Source: Gluconacetobacter asukensis (lineage in GTDB: Bacteria; Pseudomonadota; Alphaproteobacteria; Acetobacterales; Acetobacteraceae). Taken from it: a DNA stretch of 64,000 nt. Below, piece by piece: positions 19,214 to 28,979 of this stretch; position 1 is the first letter of the stretch; each line of letters begins with the position of its first letter. The notes under the pieces were generated by a model. That model was given only the letters and a program-made list of their open reading frames with translations, searched no databases and was not told the DNA's origin. The DNA lies in assembly GCF_014174375.1 (NCBI RefSeq), contig NZ_JABEQE010000012.1, positions 1 through 64,000 on the forward strand, given 5' to 3'. The translations under genes were made by a program, and so were the position numbers.

Positions 19214-19314
19214 TGTGACACCATAAAGATGATTCGATATAAAATTCGAACGCTTTTCGATGTGCCAATGAGGGACGTGCCGGCGAGCCCTCAACCAGCA
19301 AGGCCCCTCATCGG

Positions 19315-20607
19315 ATGAGCGAGACGACCCTTCCCGCGACACATGCTGGCCGGACCGGACGCCCCGGCATGTTCCTCCAGGTCGTCATCGCCACCCTGCT
19401 GGGCCTGGCGCTGGGCGTCTTCGCACCCGACCTCGCAGCGCAGACACGCTGGGCGACCGACCTGTTCCTCCATCTGATCGTGATGGCGGTCGGCCCCCTG
19501 CTGTTCTGCATCGTGGTAACGGGGATCGTCGGCGCCGGGTCCTTGCGCACCGTCGGGCGGCTGGGCGCCAAGGCGCTTCTCTATTTCGAGGCGATGACCA
19601 CGCTGGTCCTCCTCTTCGCCGTCGGCATCGCGCTGCTCCTCCAGCCGGGCCGGGGCATCGTGTTCGCCCCCACGTCCGACGATACCCGCATGATCGCGTC
19701 CTACGCCCACAACGCCCATGTGATGCATGAGGGCGGCATCACGGACTTCCTGCTGGCATTGATCCCCCGCACCCCGGCCGATGCCTTCGCGCAGGGCAAT
19801 GTGCTGCAGATTCTCTTCTTCGCCATCCTGTTCGGCTGCTGCCTCAGCCAGATCGGCGAGACCGGCGCACCGATCGTCCGCCTGATCGACGCGCTGTCCG
19901 CCCTGTTCTCGCGCATGATGCGCTTCATCATCGCGCTGGCACCGCTCGGCGTGTTCGGCGCCATGGCCACCACCACCGCACGCTATGGCCTCAACGCGAT
20001 CGGACATCTAGCCGCCTTCGTTCTCCTGTATTTCGTGGTCATCACCCTGTTCGTCGTCGGCGGGCTGGGGCTCTGCCTGCGCCTGTCGGGGGTCAGCCCG
20101 ATACGGTTCTTCCGCTATTTCCGCACGGAATTCGCAATCACCTTCGCAACGACCGCCTCGGATGCAGTGCTGCCCAGCGTCATGACCAAGCTGGAACAGA
20201 TGGGCGTGGACCGTCAGGTGGTAGGGCTGGTGGTACCGGCAGGCTATTCCTTCAACCTCGACGCCCTGTCGATCTATCTGGGCCTCGCCGTCATCTTCCT
20301 GGCCCAGGCGACGGGCACGGTCTTGAGCGCGTGGCAGATCCTGATCATGCTGGCGACTGCGTTGGTGACCTCCAAGGGCGCCCATGGCGTACCCGGCATC
20401 GCCATTGTCGTGCTGGCCGCCACCTTGTCCGCCATCCCCTCGATCCCCGTCGCCAGCCTGGTCATGCTGCTGGCGGTGGACTGGTTCGTCGGCATCGCAC
20501 GCGCGGTGGGCAATCTGGCCGGCAACTGCGTGGCGCCGGTCGTGATCGGCGCCTGGGAAGGCAAGCTGGACCGCAAACGCGCGGCCGAGATCCTGGGGCG
20601 GCCATGA
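19315..20607 (+). CDS. DctA-like dicarboxylate/amino acid:cation symporter
   Basis: Protein of 430 aa in the DAACS family. Hairpin motifs are visible: ITFATTASDAVLPSVMTKLE (HP1), GYSFNLDALSIYLGLA in TM7, LVTSKGAHGVPG (HP2) and a TM8 ending in VGNLAGN. DctA-type proteins import C4-dicarboxylates, and relatives import acidic amino acids. A 101-bp gap precedes it (19214-19314) with no clear promoter; the ribosome site is weak. The next gene overlaps by ATGA. It may import a carboxylate related to the island substrate. Confidence 0.88.
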   Translation: MSETTLPATHAGRTGRPGMFLQVVIATLLGLALGVFAPDLAAQTRWATDLFLHLIVMAVGPLLFCIVVTGIVGAGSLRTVGRLGAKALLYFEAMTTLVLLFAVGIALLLQPGRGIVFAPTSDDTRMIASYAHNAHVMHEGGITDFLLALIPRTPADAFAQGNVLQILFFAILFGCCLSQIGETGAPIVRLIDALSALFSRMMRFIIALAPLGVFGAMATTTARYGLNAIGHLAAFVLLYFVVITLFVVGGLGLCLRLSGVSPIRFFRYFRTEFAITFATTASDAVLPSVMTKLEQMGVDRQVVGLVVPAGYSFNLDALSIYLGLAVIFLAQATGTVLSAWQILIMLATALVTSKGAHGVPGIAIVVLAATLSAIPSIPVASLVMLLAVDWFVGIARAVGNLAGNCVAPVVIGAWEGKLDRKRAAEILGRP

Positions 20608-21635
20608 CCGACACCATCCTCGTCGACACCGAAACGCTGGCATCCCGCGTCACGGCCGCATTGCTGACCGCCGGCGCCTCGCCCGACTCCGCCGCCGCGG
20701 CTACCGAGGCGCTGATGCATGCCTCACGGACCGGCATCGACAGCCACGGGGTCAGACTGGCCGCACATTACGCCACCATGCTGCGGCATGGACGGCTGAA
20801 TCGCACACCGCGCCTGACGATCCGGCGCACCGCCCCGGCCACGGCCATGCTGGATGCCGATGACGGGCTGGGCCATTACGGCTGCTACCGTGCGATGGAC
20901 CTGGCCGTCGAGATCGCAGCCGAAACGGGGGTGGGCGCGGTCGGCATCGTCCGCTCATCGCATTGCGGCGCGGCCGGCGCCTATGCCCTGAAGGCCGCCG
21001 AGGCCGGCATGATAGGCATCGTGACCAGCAATTCCGACGCGAATGTCACGCTCTTCGGCGGCAGTCTGCCGTTCCACGGCACCAACCCGATCGCCATAGC
21101 CGCCCCCGTCGCCGGACAGGCTCCGTGGCTGCTAGACATCGCGACCTCGTCCATTCCCTTCAATCGCGTTCGGCTCTACCGGTCGCTGAACCGCCCCCTG
21201 CCCGCCGGCGTGGCAGCCGACATGCATGGCCATGAGACGACCAGCGCGCATGACGCGCACATGCTGCTGCCGCTGGGCGGCCCGGATTACGGGTTCAAGG
21301 GCGCGGCACTGGCCGGAATGGTCACCATCCTGTCGGCCGTTCTGACCGGGGCCGCGACCGATCCCGCCATGATCCCGATGACGGACACGGACGACCGGAC
21401 GACGGCGCGCAACGTGGGCCAGTTCTGCCTGGCGATCGACCCCGCGCGCTTCGTGGGTCGCGCCGCCTACGACCGGGCGATGGCCGACTATCTGCGCCGA
21501 CTCCGCGCCGTCCCGCCCACGGATGCCGAACACCCCGTCATGGCGCCGGGCGACCGCGAATGGACGACGGCCCGGCACCGGGCCACTAAAGGCATACCGA
21601 TCGACCCCGACACACGGCGCTTCCTCGGCCTTTGA
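20604..21635 (+). CDS. LDH2/MDH2-family NAD(P)-dependent oxidoreductase
   Basis: Protein of 343 aa starting at ATG 20604. The family motifs GIDSHGVRL and SSHCGAAGAY (active-site His) and FGGSLPFHGTNPIAIAAP are clear. The group includes malate, ureidoglycolate (AllD) and 2,3-diketogulonate dehydrogenases and the pyrroline-2-carboxylate reductases (LhpD/DpkA) used in D-proline and hydroxyproline metabolism. With HcnABC-like dehydrogenases and DHDPS-family enzymes nearby, an imine or 2-hydroxyacid substrate is likely. The choice cannot be made from sequence. It is the last gene of the rightward arm. Confidence 0.83.
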   Translation: MTDTILVDTETLASRVTAALLTAGASPDSAAAATEALMHASRTGIDSHGVRLAAHYATMLRHGRLNRTPRLTIRRTAPATAMLDADDGLGHYGCYRAMDLAVEIAAETGVGAVGIVRSSHCGAAGAYALKAAEAGMIGIVTSNSDANVTLFGGSLPFHGTNPIAIAAPVAGQAPWLLDIATSSIPFNRVRLYRSLNRPLPAGVAADMHGHETTSAHDAHMLLPLGGPDYGFKGAALAGMVTILSAVLTGAATDPAMIPMTDTDDRTTARNVGQFCLAIDPARFVGRAAYDRAMADYLRRLRAVPPTDAEHPVMAPGDREWTTARHRATKGIPIDPDTRRFLGL

Positions 21636-21637
21636 TC

Positions 21638-21655
21638 CCGCCCGCGAACGGGCGG
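21638..21655. terminator. Hairpin between convergent genes
   Basis: CCGCCCG-CGAA-CGGGCGG is a perfect 7-bp stem with a tetraloop in the 25-bp space between the convergent LDH2-family gene and hemA. No U-tract is visible on either strand, so it is either a weak terminator or a Rho-assisted one. Confidence 0.5.
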
Positions 21656-21660
21656 CCGGA

Positions 21661-22920
21661 TCAGGCCGCCTCTTCCTCGTGGCGGGCATTGATCCGCAGC
21701 AGCGCCGTCAGGGCCGAGACCATCTCGTCCATCATCTCGTCCGTATGGTGCGGCCCCGGCGTCAGGCGCAGCCGCTCGGTCCCGCGCGCAACAGTGGGAT
21801 AGTTGATCGGCGTGGCATACAGCCCGAAATCCGACAGCAGACGCCGGCTGATCTCGTTGCAGCGATCGGCATCCCCGACCGGGATCGGCACGATATGGCT
21901 GGGCGTCGACATGAACGGGATTCCAGCCTTGGTCAGCTTGGCGCGGAACGTCGCCACCCGCTCGAACATCTTCTCGCGCCGCCAGCCCTCGCGCCGCACC
22001 ATGCGCACACTGGCCAGCGCTGCCGCCACCACCGACGGCGGCAGCGCGGTGGTGAAGATGAAGCCCGACGCGGCACAGCGCAGGTAGTCGATCAGTTCCG
22101 CCGACCCGGTGACGTAACCGCCATGGACGCCGAACCCCTTGGCCAGCGTGCCCTCGATGACGTCGACCTGGTCGGCCACCCCGTCACGCTCGGCCACCCC
22201 GCCGCCCTGCGGGCCATACAGCCCCACGGCATGCACCTCGTCCAGATAGGTCATGGCGCCATATTTGCGCGCCAGCGCACAGGTGGCGCCGATATCCGAG
22301 ACGTCGCCATCCATCGAATAGACGCTCTCGAACGCCACCAGCTTGGGCGCGTCCTTGGGCGCCGCCGCCAGCTTGGCCTCCAGATCCGCCAGGTCGTTAT
22401 GCTCGTAGATCACGCAGGACGAACCCCGCGCGCCCTTGATGCCGGCGATCATCGAGGCATGGTTCTGCCGGTCGGAGAAGCAGATCCAGCCCGGCATGCT
22501 GGTCAGGATCGTCTGCAGGCTGGCCTGGTTCGAGACATAGCCGGACACGAACAGCAGCCCGGCCTCCTTGCCATGCAGGTCGGCCATCTCGGCCTCCAGC
22601 TCCGCGTGCAGCGGGCTGGTGCCGGCAATGTTGCGGGTGCCGCCGGCACCGGCCCCATGTTCGCGGATCGCGGCAATCGCGGCCTCGGCCACCGCCGGCT
22701 CGACCCCCATGCCCAGATAATCGTTGGCCGACCACACCACCACCTCGCGCCCCACGGGCGGCTCGGCGGCAGGCGCGGTCACATGATCATAGACGGGGTA
22801 CCGATCGGCCTGGCGTGCCAGCGGCGTGAAGCGGCGATATCGTCCCTGCTCGCGGATACCGTCCAGAGATTCCCGGCAAAAACGGTAGAAGGGATGCCGA
22901 TCCACGTCGATACTGGGCAC
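21661..22920 (-). CDS. hemA: 5-aminolevulinate synthase
   Basis: PLP enzyme of the alpha-oxoamine synthase family, condensing glycine with succinyl-CoA to start heme synthesis (C4 pathway, typical of alphaproteobacteria). A GTG start at 22920 with GGGAGA 9 bases upstream gives 419 aa beginning near the usual [19 protein letters not shown] region. The PLP lysine is in [37 protein letters not shown] and [12 protein letters not shown] are the expected cofactor-site motifs. Related 2-amino-3-ketobutyrate ligases lack the GRYR N-terminus, so ALAS is favoured. Confidence 0.92.
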   Translation of the reverse strand: MPSIDVDRHPFYRFCRESLDGIREQGRYRRFTPLARQADRYPVYDHVTAPAAEPPVGREVVVWSANDYLGMGVEPAVAEAAIAAIREHGAGAGGTRNIAGTSPLHAELEAEMADLHGKEAGLLFVSGYVSNQASLQTILTSMPGWICFSDRQNHASMIAGIKGARGSSCVIYEHNDLADLEAKLAAAPKDAPKLVAFESVYSMDGDVSDIGATCALARKYGAMTYLDEVHAVGLYGPQGGGVAERDGVADQVDVIEGTLAKGFGVHGGYVTGSAELIDYLRCAASGFIFTTALPPSVVAAALASVRMVRREGWRREKMFERVATFRAKLTKAGIPFMSTPSHIVPIPVGDADRCNEISRRLLSDFGLYATPINYPTVARGTERLRLTPGPHHTDEMMDEMVSALTALLRINARHEEEAA

Positions 22921-23034
22921 TCTGTCATTCTCCCGCGACGCCGATGCGGGCCCGCCGGCCCGCACGGCCGTCGCCGTTACGGTCTGTCCACCTACAACGC
23001 GGGCCACCGACAGCGCGGGGACCACGATCCTGTT

Positions 23035-23499
23035 TCATCGCACATACACCCGCACGGCGCCGGTGGTCATCGACGAATCCGACATAGCCGCCATTTCCAC
23101 CTGTTCGGGCCGCGCGCCGGCGGCGACGATGGCAGCCGCCACCGCCTGGCCATCCGTGGTCACGGCATGCCGCATGGCCAGGGCCTCCTGCTCCGGCGTC
23201 GGGCCGGCCGGCACCACGACCCGGACCACGAACAGCACGTTCGGCTTGCGCGCCAGCGCCCGCCTGACGGCGCCTTCCAGCGCCGGCCGCCACGCATTGT
23301 CCGGCGTGCCGGCACGGATATCCACCAGCGGCGGCACCGGGCGCGGCGCGGGGGGCGCAGGCGGATAATGCGGCACCGGCGGCCGGCTGGCGCGCGGATC
23401 GAAGGTCCGCTGGTCCACCAGGTTGCAGCCGGCCAGCCCGGTCACGCACAGGGCGGACACGGCCATCAGGGTCGAAACGGAACGAATACGATGCAGCAT
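23035..23499 (-). CDS. Predicted lipoprotein of unknown function
   Basis: Protein of 154 aa with a lipoprotein signal peptide and lipobox LAGC at about residues 22-25. A proline-rich stretch (PHYPPAPPAPRPVPP) is followed by a compact domain with VLFVVRVVVPAGPTPEQEALA and GARPEQVEMAAMSD. The last part resembles small periplasmic domains that carry an invariant acidic-polar segment, but I do not recognise a named family. It probably sits in the periplasmic leaflet of a membrane. It is divergent from the transketolase-like gene; 176 bp (23500-23675) separate them. Confidence 0.7.
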   Translation of the reverse strand: MLHRIRSVSTLMAVSALCVTGLAGCNLVDQRTFDPRASRPPVPHYPPAPPAPRPVPPLVDIRAGTPDNAWRPALEGAVRRALARKPNVLFVVRVVVPAGPTPEQEALAMRHAVTTDGQAVAAAIVAAGARPEQVEMAAMSDSSMTTGAVRVYVR

Positions 23500-23675
23500 G
23501 GCCCGCCACGGTTACAGCATCCACGCCATGGAGCAAGAGTACCGGCCCCGAACAGCCGCTGCTCCCCCCGCCGATCGCATCGCGCTTGCGGAGCATCCGG
23601 CACGATCCTATAGCCAACAGCAATAGTTTTGCCGCTGCCGGCACAACCGACCGGCCTTCAGGACGCCCTGCCCCC

Positions 23676-25685
23676 ATGTTCTGCGCGCAGACCGATATCG
23701 CCCCCGAGCTGGAGGCGCCCCTCGACCAGGCCCCGCCCTCCGACGCCCTGGCCGAACCGGCAACGCGCGAGACGATCCACGCCCTGCGCGACGCGGTCAG
23801 CACCTTCATCGAGGCCCGGCTGGGCAACCCGGCGGACACCGCCCAGGCCGGGGCCATGGCGGTCCCCGCCTGCGTGCTGTGGAACCAGTTCCTGCGCTTC
23901 GACCCCGCAAGCCCCGACTGGCCCGACCGCGACCGCTTCGTCGTCTCGTCCACCCGGCACCGGCCGCTGCTGGATGCGCTGATGCGCCTGGCCGGCCAGA
24001 CTGTGGCGCCCGACAGCGTGGTCGAATATGGCGTCCATCCGGCGGTGGAAATGGCCTTCGGCCCCAGCGGCCAGGGGCTGGGGGCCGCAATCGGCATGGC
24101 GTTGGCCGAACGGCAGCTCGCGGCGCGGTTCGGCCGCTCGATCGTCAATCACCGCATATGGGCCCTGTCCTGCGGCACCGAACTGGCCACCGGCGTGGCG
24201 ATGGAAGCCGCGTCCCTGGCCGCGCGGATGCGGCTGGACCGCGTCACCGTCCTGTTCGAGATCGCCCCGCATGAGGAGGACGAGGCCGAGGACACGCTGG
24301 CCCGCTACGCCGCGACCGGATGGATGGTGCGCAAGGTCGCCGCCGACGACCACGACGCCGTGCAGGCCGCGCTGTCGGCGGCGATCCGCTCGCGCAAGCC
24401 CTCGGTCCTCGCCTGCTCCATCACGCCCCGATCCGCTCCGCCCCGCCCCGTCGCATCTGCCACCGGGCCGGCGCCCGATCATTCGACGCTGCTATGGGCC
24501 CGGGCGGCCCGCCGTGGGGCATCGGCCCGGCGCTCCTGGCTGCGCCGGCTGGTCAAGCACCGGCTCCGCGCGGAATTCGAACGTATCGCGGCACGGCGCC
24601 TCCCCTCCTTCTGGCGCGAGGACTGGCTCCGCGCATGGCACACGGCCACACTATCCGCGATCCTGCCCGACCCCGACACGATTCAGGCCGATACAACCCT
24701 GGGCTACGGCCGCCAGGGGCTGGACATCCTGCGCGACCTGGTGCCGGAAATGCTCTGCCTGTCCTCCCGTCGCGGGCGCGAGCGGACCGAGGCCATGCCG
24801 GCCGACCAGACGCTGCCCGATTGCGGCACCCTGGTCCACGGGCTGGCCGCCCTGCTGAACGGAATCGCGGTGCATGGCGGAATGGTGCCGTGCGGGGCGA
24901 TCACCTTCGTCGCCATCGACCGCATGCGCCCGGCCCTGCGTTTCGCGGCCATGATGCGCCAGCAGGTGATCTACCTGCTGACCGATGACGGGCTGGCCCT
25001 CAGCGAAGACGGCGCGGGCTGGCTGCCGGTGGAACAGCTTGCCAGCCTGCGCGCCATGCCCAACGTCCTGGTCTTCCGCCCCGCCGACCGGCGGGAGACG
25101 ATGGAATGCTGGGAACTGGCCCTGCGCCGCGCCGACGGCCCCAGCCTGATCACCCTGTCGCCGATGGCGACCGACGCCAACGCCCCGCCCGACCTCCGCC
25201 AGCGCCGCCCGCGCGACGGCAGCGCGCGCGGTGGTTATGTGATGGAAGACGCCCGCGGCCCGCGCCAGGTCACGCTGATCGCCACCGGCAGCGAGATGGT
25301 CATCGCCCGGCAGGCCCAGCACCTGCTGGTGCGCGACGGCATCAGCGCCGCCCTGGTGTCGCTGCCCTGCTGGGAGCTGTTCGCCCGGCAGGACGCCGCC
25401 TATCGCGCGCAGGTGCTGGGGGATGCGCCGCGCATCGGCATCGAAGCCGCCTCGGGTTTCGGCTGGGACCGGTGGCTCGGCCCGGATGGCGCCTTCATCG
25501 GCATGGAGGATTTCGGCGAAGCCGCACCGTCGAGCGAACTGTATCGCCGCCTGGGCATTACAGCCGAACGCATACACGAAACGGCGATCCGCCTTGTCAA
25601 CGAGACGGGACGTGACTTTCAATCGCCTTCCGGGCAGAAAGCGGATGGCCCTCGCGCACGATCCGTTGCCGGAGGCACCACGTAG
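23676..25685 (+). CDS. Transketolase-like protein lacking catalytic residues
   Basis: Protein of 669 aa from ATG 23676, about the length of E. coli TktA, and alignable to it over most of its length. GPSGQG (129-134), VEQLASLRAMPN, RPAD and the C-terminal IATGSEM and GWDRWLGPDGAFIGMEDFGEAAP are conserved. The thiamine-diphosphate site is gone: the GDG of the GDG-N motif is SCG (166-168 region), its Asn partner is lost in VLFEIAPHEED, the catalytic Glu of YGVREFGM is Val387, and the SGHPG, NGHGSM and GPTHQP histidines are absent. It lies 48 bp before gap and on the same strand. It is intact with no frameshift, so a non-catalytic or changed role is likely. Confidence 0.85.
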   Translation: MFCAQTDIAPELEAPLDQAPPSDALAEPATRETIHALRDAVSTFIEARLGNPADTAQAGAMAVPACVLWNQFLRFDPASPDWPDRDRFVVSSTRHRPLLDALMRLAGQTVAPDSVVEYGVHPAVEMAFGPSGQGLGAAIGMALAERQLAARFGRSIVNHRIWALSCGTELATGVAMEAASLAARMRLDRVTVLFEIAPHEEDEAEDTLARYAATGWMVRKVAADDHDAVQAALSAAIRSRKPSVLACSITPRSAPPRPVASATGPAPDHSTLLWARAARRGASARRSWLRRLVKHRLRAEFERIAARRLPSFWREDWLRAWHTATLSAILPDPDTIQADTTLGYGRQGLDILRDLVPEMLCLSSRRGRERTEAMPADQTLPDCGTLVHGLAALLNGIAVHGGMVPCGAITFVAIDRMRPALRFAAMMRQQVIYLLTDDGLALSEDGAGWLPVEQLASLRAMPNVLVFRPADRRETMECWELALRRADGPSLITLSPMATDANAPPDLRQRRPRDGSARGGYVMEDARGPRQVTLIATGSEMVIARQAQHLLVRDGISAALVSLPCWELFARQDAAYRAQVLGDAPRIGIEAASGFGWDRWLGPDGAFIGMEDFGEAAPSSELYRRLGITAERIHETAIRLVNETGRDFQSPSGQKADGPRARSVAGGTT

Positions 25686-25733
25686 CCCCGGTCGATCTTT
25701 CGACCGAGAGGCTGATATCGGGAGAGAAATAGA

Positions 25734-26756
25734 ATGACTGTCAAAGTCGCAATCAATGGCTTCGGGCGCATCGGTCGCCTCGTTCTCCGCGGCATCATCG
25801 AAAGCGGGCGCACCGACGTCGTGCCCGTGGCGATCAACGATCTGGGCAGCGTGGCCGACAACGCCCACCTGCTGACCTATGACAGCATTCACGGCCGCTT
25901 CCCCGGCGAAGTCCGCGTCGAAGGCAACAATATCGTCATCACGGCCAACGGCCGCACCTATGCGCCTATCGCCGTCTCGGCCGAAGCCAATCCGACCAAG
26001 GTGCCCTTCGAGGGCGTGGACGTGGCAATGGAATGCACCGGCCGCTTCACGAACAAGGAGAAGGCCGCCCATCTGATCGAGGCCGGCGCGCGCAAGGTCA
26101 TCATCTCCGCCCCCGCCAGCCACGTGGATGCCACCATCGTCTTCGGCGTGAACCAGGACACGCTGACCAGCGACATGACGGTGATCTCCAACGCCTCCTG
26201 CACCACCAACTGCCTGGCGCCGGTCGCCAAGGTGCTGGACGAGGCGTTCGGCATCGAGCGCGGCTACATGGTCACCATCCACTCCTACACCGGCGACCAG
26301 CGTACGGTGGACACGCTGCACAGCGACCCGCGCCGCGCCCGCGCGGCGGCGATGAACATCATCCCGACCTCGACCGGCGCCGCCCGCGCGGTCGGCCTGG
26401 TGCTGCCGCACCTCAAGGGCAAGCTGGACGGCACCGCCATCCGCGTGCCCACGCCCAACGTCTCGCTGGTGTCGCTCGATTTCGTGCCGACGCGCATCCC
26501 CGCCTCGGTCGAGGTGGTGAACGAGGCGATGCTGAAGGCGGCGTCCGAAGGGCCGCTGAAGGGCATCCTGGCCTATAACACCGCGCCGCTGGTCAGCTCC
26601 GACTTCAACCACTCCATCGCCTCCTCGACCTTCGACGCGACCGAAACCGCGCTGATCGACGGCGGCAAGCTGGTGCGGATCTGCAGCTGGTACGACAATG
26701 AGTGGGGCTTCTCGAACCGCATGTCCGACACGGCAGCGGTCTTCGGCGCGCTCTGA
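25734..26756 (+). CDS. gap: Glyceraldehyde-3-phosphate dehydrogenase, type I
   Basis: Protein of 340 aa with a good ribosome site (GGGAGAG). The NAD-binding [15 protein letters not shown] is at 4-19 and the catalytic Cys156 is in SNASCTTNC. The usual HSYTGDQ and [12 protein letters not shown] segments are present. It converts glyceraldehyde-3-phosphate to 1,3-bisphosphoglycerate (or the reverse in gluconeogenesis). It shares one base with the pgk start, so the two are translationally coupled. Confidence 0.97.
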   Translation: MTVKVAINGFGRIGRLVLRGIIESGRTDVVPVAINDLGSVADNAHLLTYDSIHGRFPGEVRVEGNNIVITANGRTYAPIAVSAEANPTKVPFEGVDVAMECTGRFTNKEKAAHLIEAGARKVIISAPASHVDATIVFGVNQDTLTSDMTVISNASCTTNCLAPVAKVLDEAFGIERGYMVTIHSYTGDQRTVDTLHSDPRRARAAAMNIIPTSTGAARAVGLVLPHLKGKLDGTAIRVPTPNVSLVSLDFVPTRIPASVEVVNEAMLKAASEGPLKGILAYNTAPLVSSDFNHSIASSTFDATETALIDGGKLVRICSWYDNEWGFSNRMSDTAAVFGAL

Positions 26757-27979
26757 TGGCCGCGCTGTCCTTCAAGACGCTGGACGCCTTGCAGCCCAAA
26801 GGGCGCAAGGTGCTCCTGCGCGCCGATCTGAACGTCCCGGTGCGCGACGGTCAGATCACCGACCTCACCCGTATCGAGCGCCTGGCGCCCACCATCCGCG
26901 AACTCGCGGACAAGGGCGCGCGGGTGATCGTGGTCAGCCATTTCGACCGTCCCAAGGGCCAGCGCGTGCCCGCCATGTCGCTGGAACCGATCGCGACCGC
27001 CCTGGGCACCATCCTGGGCCGTCCGGTGCGCTTCGCCGAGGACTGCATCGGCCCGGTGGCCGAACAGGCCGTGGCCAGCCTGCAGGACGGCGACGTGCTG
27101 GTGCTGGAGAACACGCGCTTCCACGCGGGCGAGGAAAAGAACGACCCCGAATTGTCGAAGGCGCTGGCCGCGCTGGCCGACGATTACGTCAATGACGCGT
27201 TCTCCGCCGCCCATCGCGCCCACGCCTCGACCGAAGGCGTAGCCCGCTTCCTGCCCTCCTTCGCCGGAAGGCTGATGGAAGCGGAGCTGAACGCCCTGAA
27301 CGTCGCGCTGGAAAACCCGGTCCGCCCGGTCGGCGCGATCGTCGGCGGCGCCAAGATCTCGACCAAGCTGGACCTGATCGGCAACCTGCTGGACCGGGTG
27401 GATGTGCTGATCATCGGCGGCGCGATGGCCAACACCTTCCTGGCCGCCAAGGGCGTCGCCGTCGGCAAGTCGCTGCAGGAAGCCGACATGCACGACACGG
27501 CCCGCGCCATCATGGCAAAGGCCGCCGGCAAGGGCTGCGAGATCATCCTGCCCGTCGACGCGGTGACGGCCACGGAATTCCGTGCCGACCCGCCGACCAA
27601 GACGGTGCCGGTCGATGCCGTTCCCGCCGACGCGATGATCCTGGATGCGGGGCCGGAAACGGTGCGCCTGCTGACGGAAAAGATCGTCGGGCTGAAGACG
27701 CTGGTGTGGAACGGCCCGCTGGGCGCGTTCGAACTGCACCCGTTCGATACCGCCACCAACCTGGTCGCGGCCGAAGTGGCGCGGCGCACCCAGGCCGGCC
27801 AGCTGACCAGCGTGGCCGGCGGCGGCGACACCGTCTCGGCCCTGCGCCATGCCGGCGTGGCGGACGAGATGACCTACACCTCGACCGCCGGCGGCGCATT
27901 CCTGGAATGGCTTGAGGGCAAGACCCTTCCCGGCATCCAGGCGCTCAGCGAACTGTCCGAGCGGATTCTCCCGCTCTGA
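26756..27979 (+). CDS. pgk: Phosphoglycerate kinase
   Basis: Protein of 407 aa starting at ATG 26756, with the stop of gap and this start overlapping as TGATG. The signature [15 protein letters not shown] is at the N-terminus, followed by [35 protein letters not shown] and the C-terminal [11 protein letters not shown] nucleotide site. The length is normal. It catalyses the ATP-forming step after gap. Confidence 0.97.
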   Translation: MAALSFKTLDALQPKGRKVLLRADLNVPVRDGQITDLTRIERLAPTIRELADKGARVIVVSHFDRPKGQRVPAMSLEPIATALGTILGRPVRFAEDCIGPVAEQAVASLQDGDVLVLENTRFHAGEEKNDPELSKALAALADDYVNDAFSAAHRAHASTEGVARFLPSFAGRLMEAELNALNVALENPVRPVGAIVGGAKISTKLDLIGNLLDRVDVLIIGGAMANTFLAAKGVAVGKSLQEADMHDTARAIMAKAAGKGCEIILPVDAVTATEFRADPPTKTVPVDAVPADAMILDAGPETVRLLTEKIVGLKTLVWNGPLGAFELHPFDTATNLVAAEVARRTQAGQLTSVAGGGDTVSALRHAGVADEMTYTSTAGGAFLEWLEGKTLPGIQALSELSERILPL

Positions 27980-27993
27980 TCATGGGGCGGCGG

Positions 27994-28010
27994 CCCGGCC
28001 TCAGGCCGGG
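27994..28010. terminator. Hairpin between convergent pgk and ftsY
   Basis: CCCGGCC-TCA-GGCCGGG is a perfect 7-bp stem with a 3-base loop. The loop is the ftsY stop codon read on the other strand, and the stem lies 14 bp after the pgk stop. No U-tract follows on either strand, so bidirectional termination is only suggested. Confidence 0.4.
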
Positions 28011-28978
28011 TCGCCCTCGCCATCCTTCTTCTCTTCGCCTTCCGGCGAAGACAGCTTGATCGACGGCCCGACCAGCCCGTTGGCAAAGGCCTCGGCCGAG
28101 AACGGCCGCAGATCCTCGGCCTGCTCGCCCACACCCACCGCATGCACCGGCAGGCCGAACGTATCAGCCAGCGCGACGACAATGCCGCCGCGCGCCGAGC
28201 CGTCCAGCTTGGTCACGATCAGCCCGGTGACATTCACCAGTTCCTTGAACACCCGCACCTGCTCGATCGCGTTCTGGCCGGTCGTCGCGTCCAGCACCAG
28301 CAGCACCGAATGCGGCGCGGTTTCATCGAACTTGCGCATCACGCGGATGATCTTGGCCAGCTCCTCCATCAGCGCGCCCTTGTTGTGCAGGCGGCCGGCG
28401 GTATCGATCAGCAGCAGATCCGCGCCTTCGGCCCGCGCGCGCTTCAGCGCATCGAACGCCAGCCCGGCAGCATCGGCATTGGGCGGCCCGGAAATCACCG
28501 GCGCACCAACCCTGTCGCCCCAGACCTGAAGCTGTTCGACGGCGGCGGCGCGGAACGTATCCCCCGCCACCATCATCACCTTCAGCCCCTGCTCGCCATA
28601 GAAGCGCGCCATCTTGCCGATGGTCGTGGTCTTGCCGTTGCCGTTCACGCCGACCACCAGCGCCACATGCGGCTTCAGGGTCGGGTCGGGCACGAACGGC
28701 ACCGCCACCGGCTCCAGGACCTGGGCAATCTCCGCCGCCAGCGCGGTGCGGATTTCCTCGTCCGTCACCTCGGTGCCGAAGCGCGAACTGCGGAAGGATT
28801 CGATCACCCGTGCCGCGACATTGGGGCCGAGATCCGCTGCGATCAGCAGATCCTCCAGTTCCTCCAGCGCGGCGTCGTCCAGCTTGCGGCGGGTAAAGAC
28901 CGCGGCGATCCCGCCACCCAGTTTCTGGGTCGACCGGGACAGGCCCGCCTTCAGGCGGGAAAAGAAGCCAAGTGCCAT
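28001..28978 (-). CDS. ftsY: Signal recognition particle receptor
   Basis: Protein of 325 aa starting at ATG 28978, one base after the mtaB stop. It has the SRP-GTPase NG domain: P-loop GVNGNGKTTT, DTAGRLHNKGALM, TKLDGSARGG and the final GVGEQAEDLRPF. The acidic A domain of E. coli FtsY is missing, as is usual in alphaproteobacteria. It docks ribosome-SRP complexes to the membrane. The last 20 residues are charged (SSPEGEEKKDGEGD). Confidence 0.96.
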   Translation of the reverse strand: MALGFFSRLKAGLSRSTQKLGGGIAAVFTRRKLDDAALEELEDLLIAADLGPNVAARVIESFRSSRFGTEVTDEEIRTALAAEIAQVLEPVAVPFVPDPTLKPHVALVVGVNGNGKTTTIGKMARFYGEQGLKVMMVAGDTFRAAAVEQLQVWGDRVGAPVISGPPNADAAGLAFDALKRARAEGADLLLIDTAGRLHNKGALMEELAKIIRVMRKFDETAPHSVLLVLDATTGQNAIEQVRVFKELVNVTGLIVTKLDGSARGGIVVALADTFGLPVHAVGVGEQAEDLRPFSAEAFANGLVGPSIKLSSPEGEEKKDGEGDPA

Positions 28979-28979
28979 G

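Noticed and set aside
22926-22928. ATG just upstream of the hemA GTG as its start
   Set aside because: It is in a different frame from the ALAS coding sequence; the GTG at 22920 is in frame and has a ribosome site.
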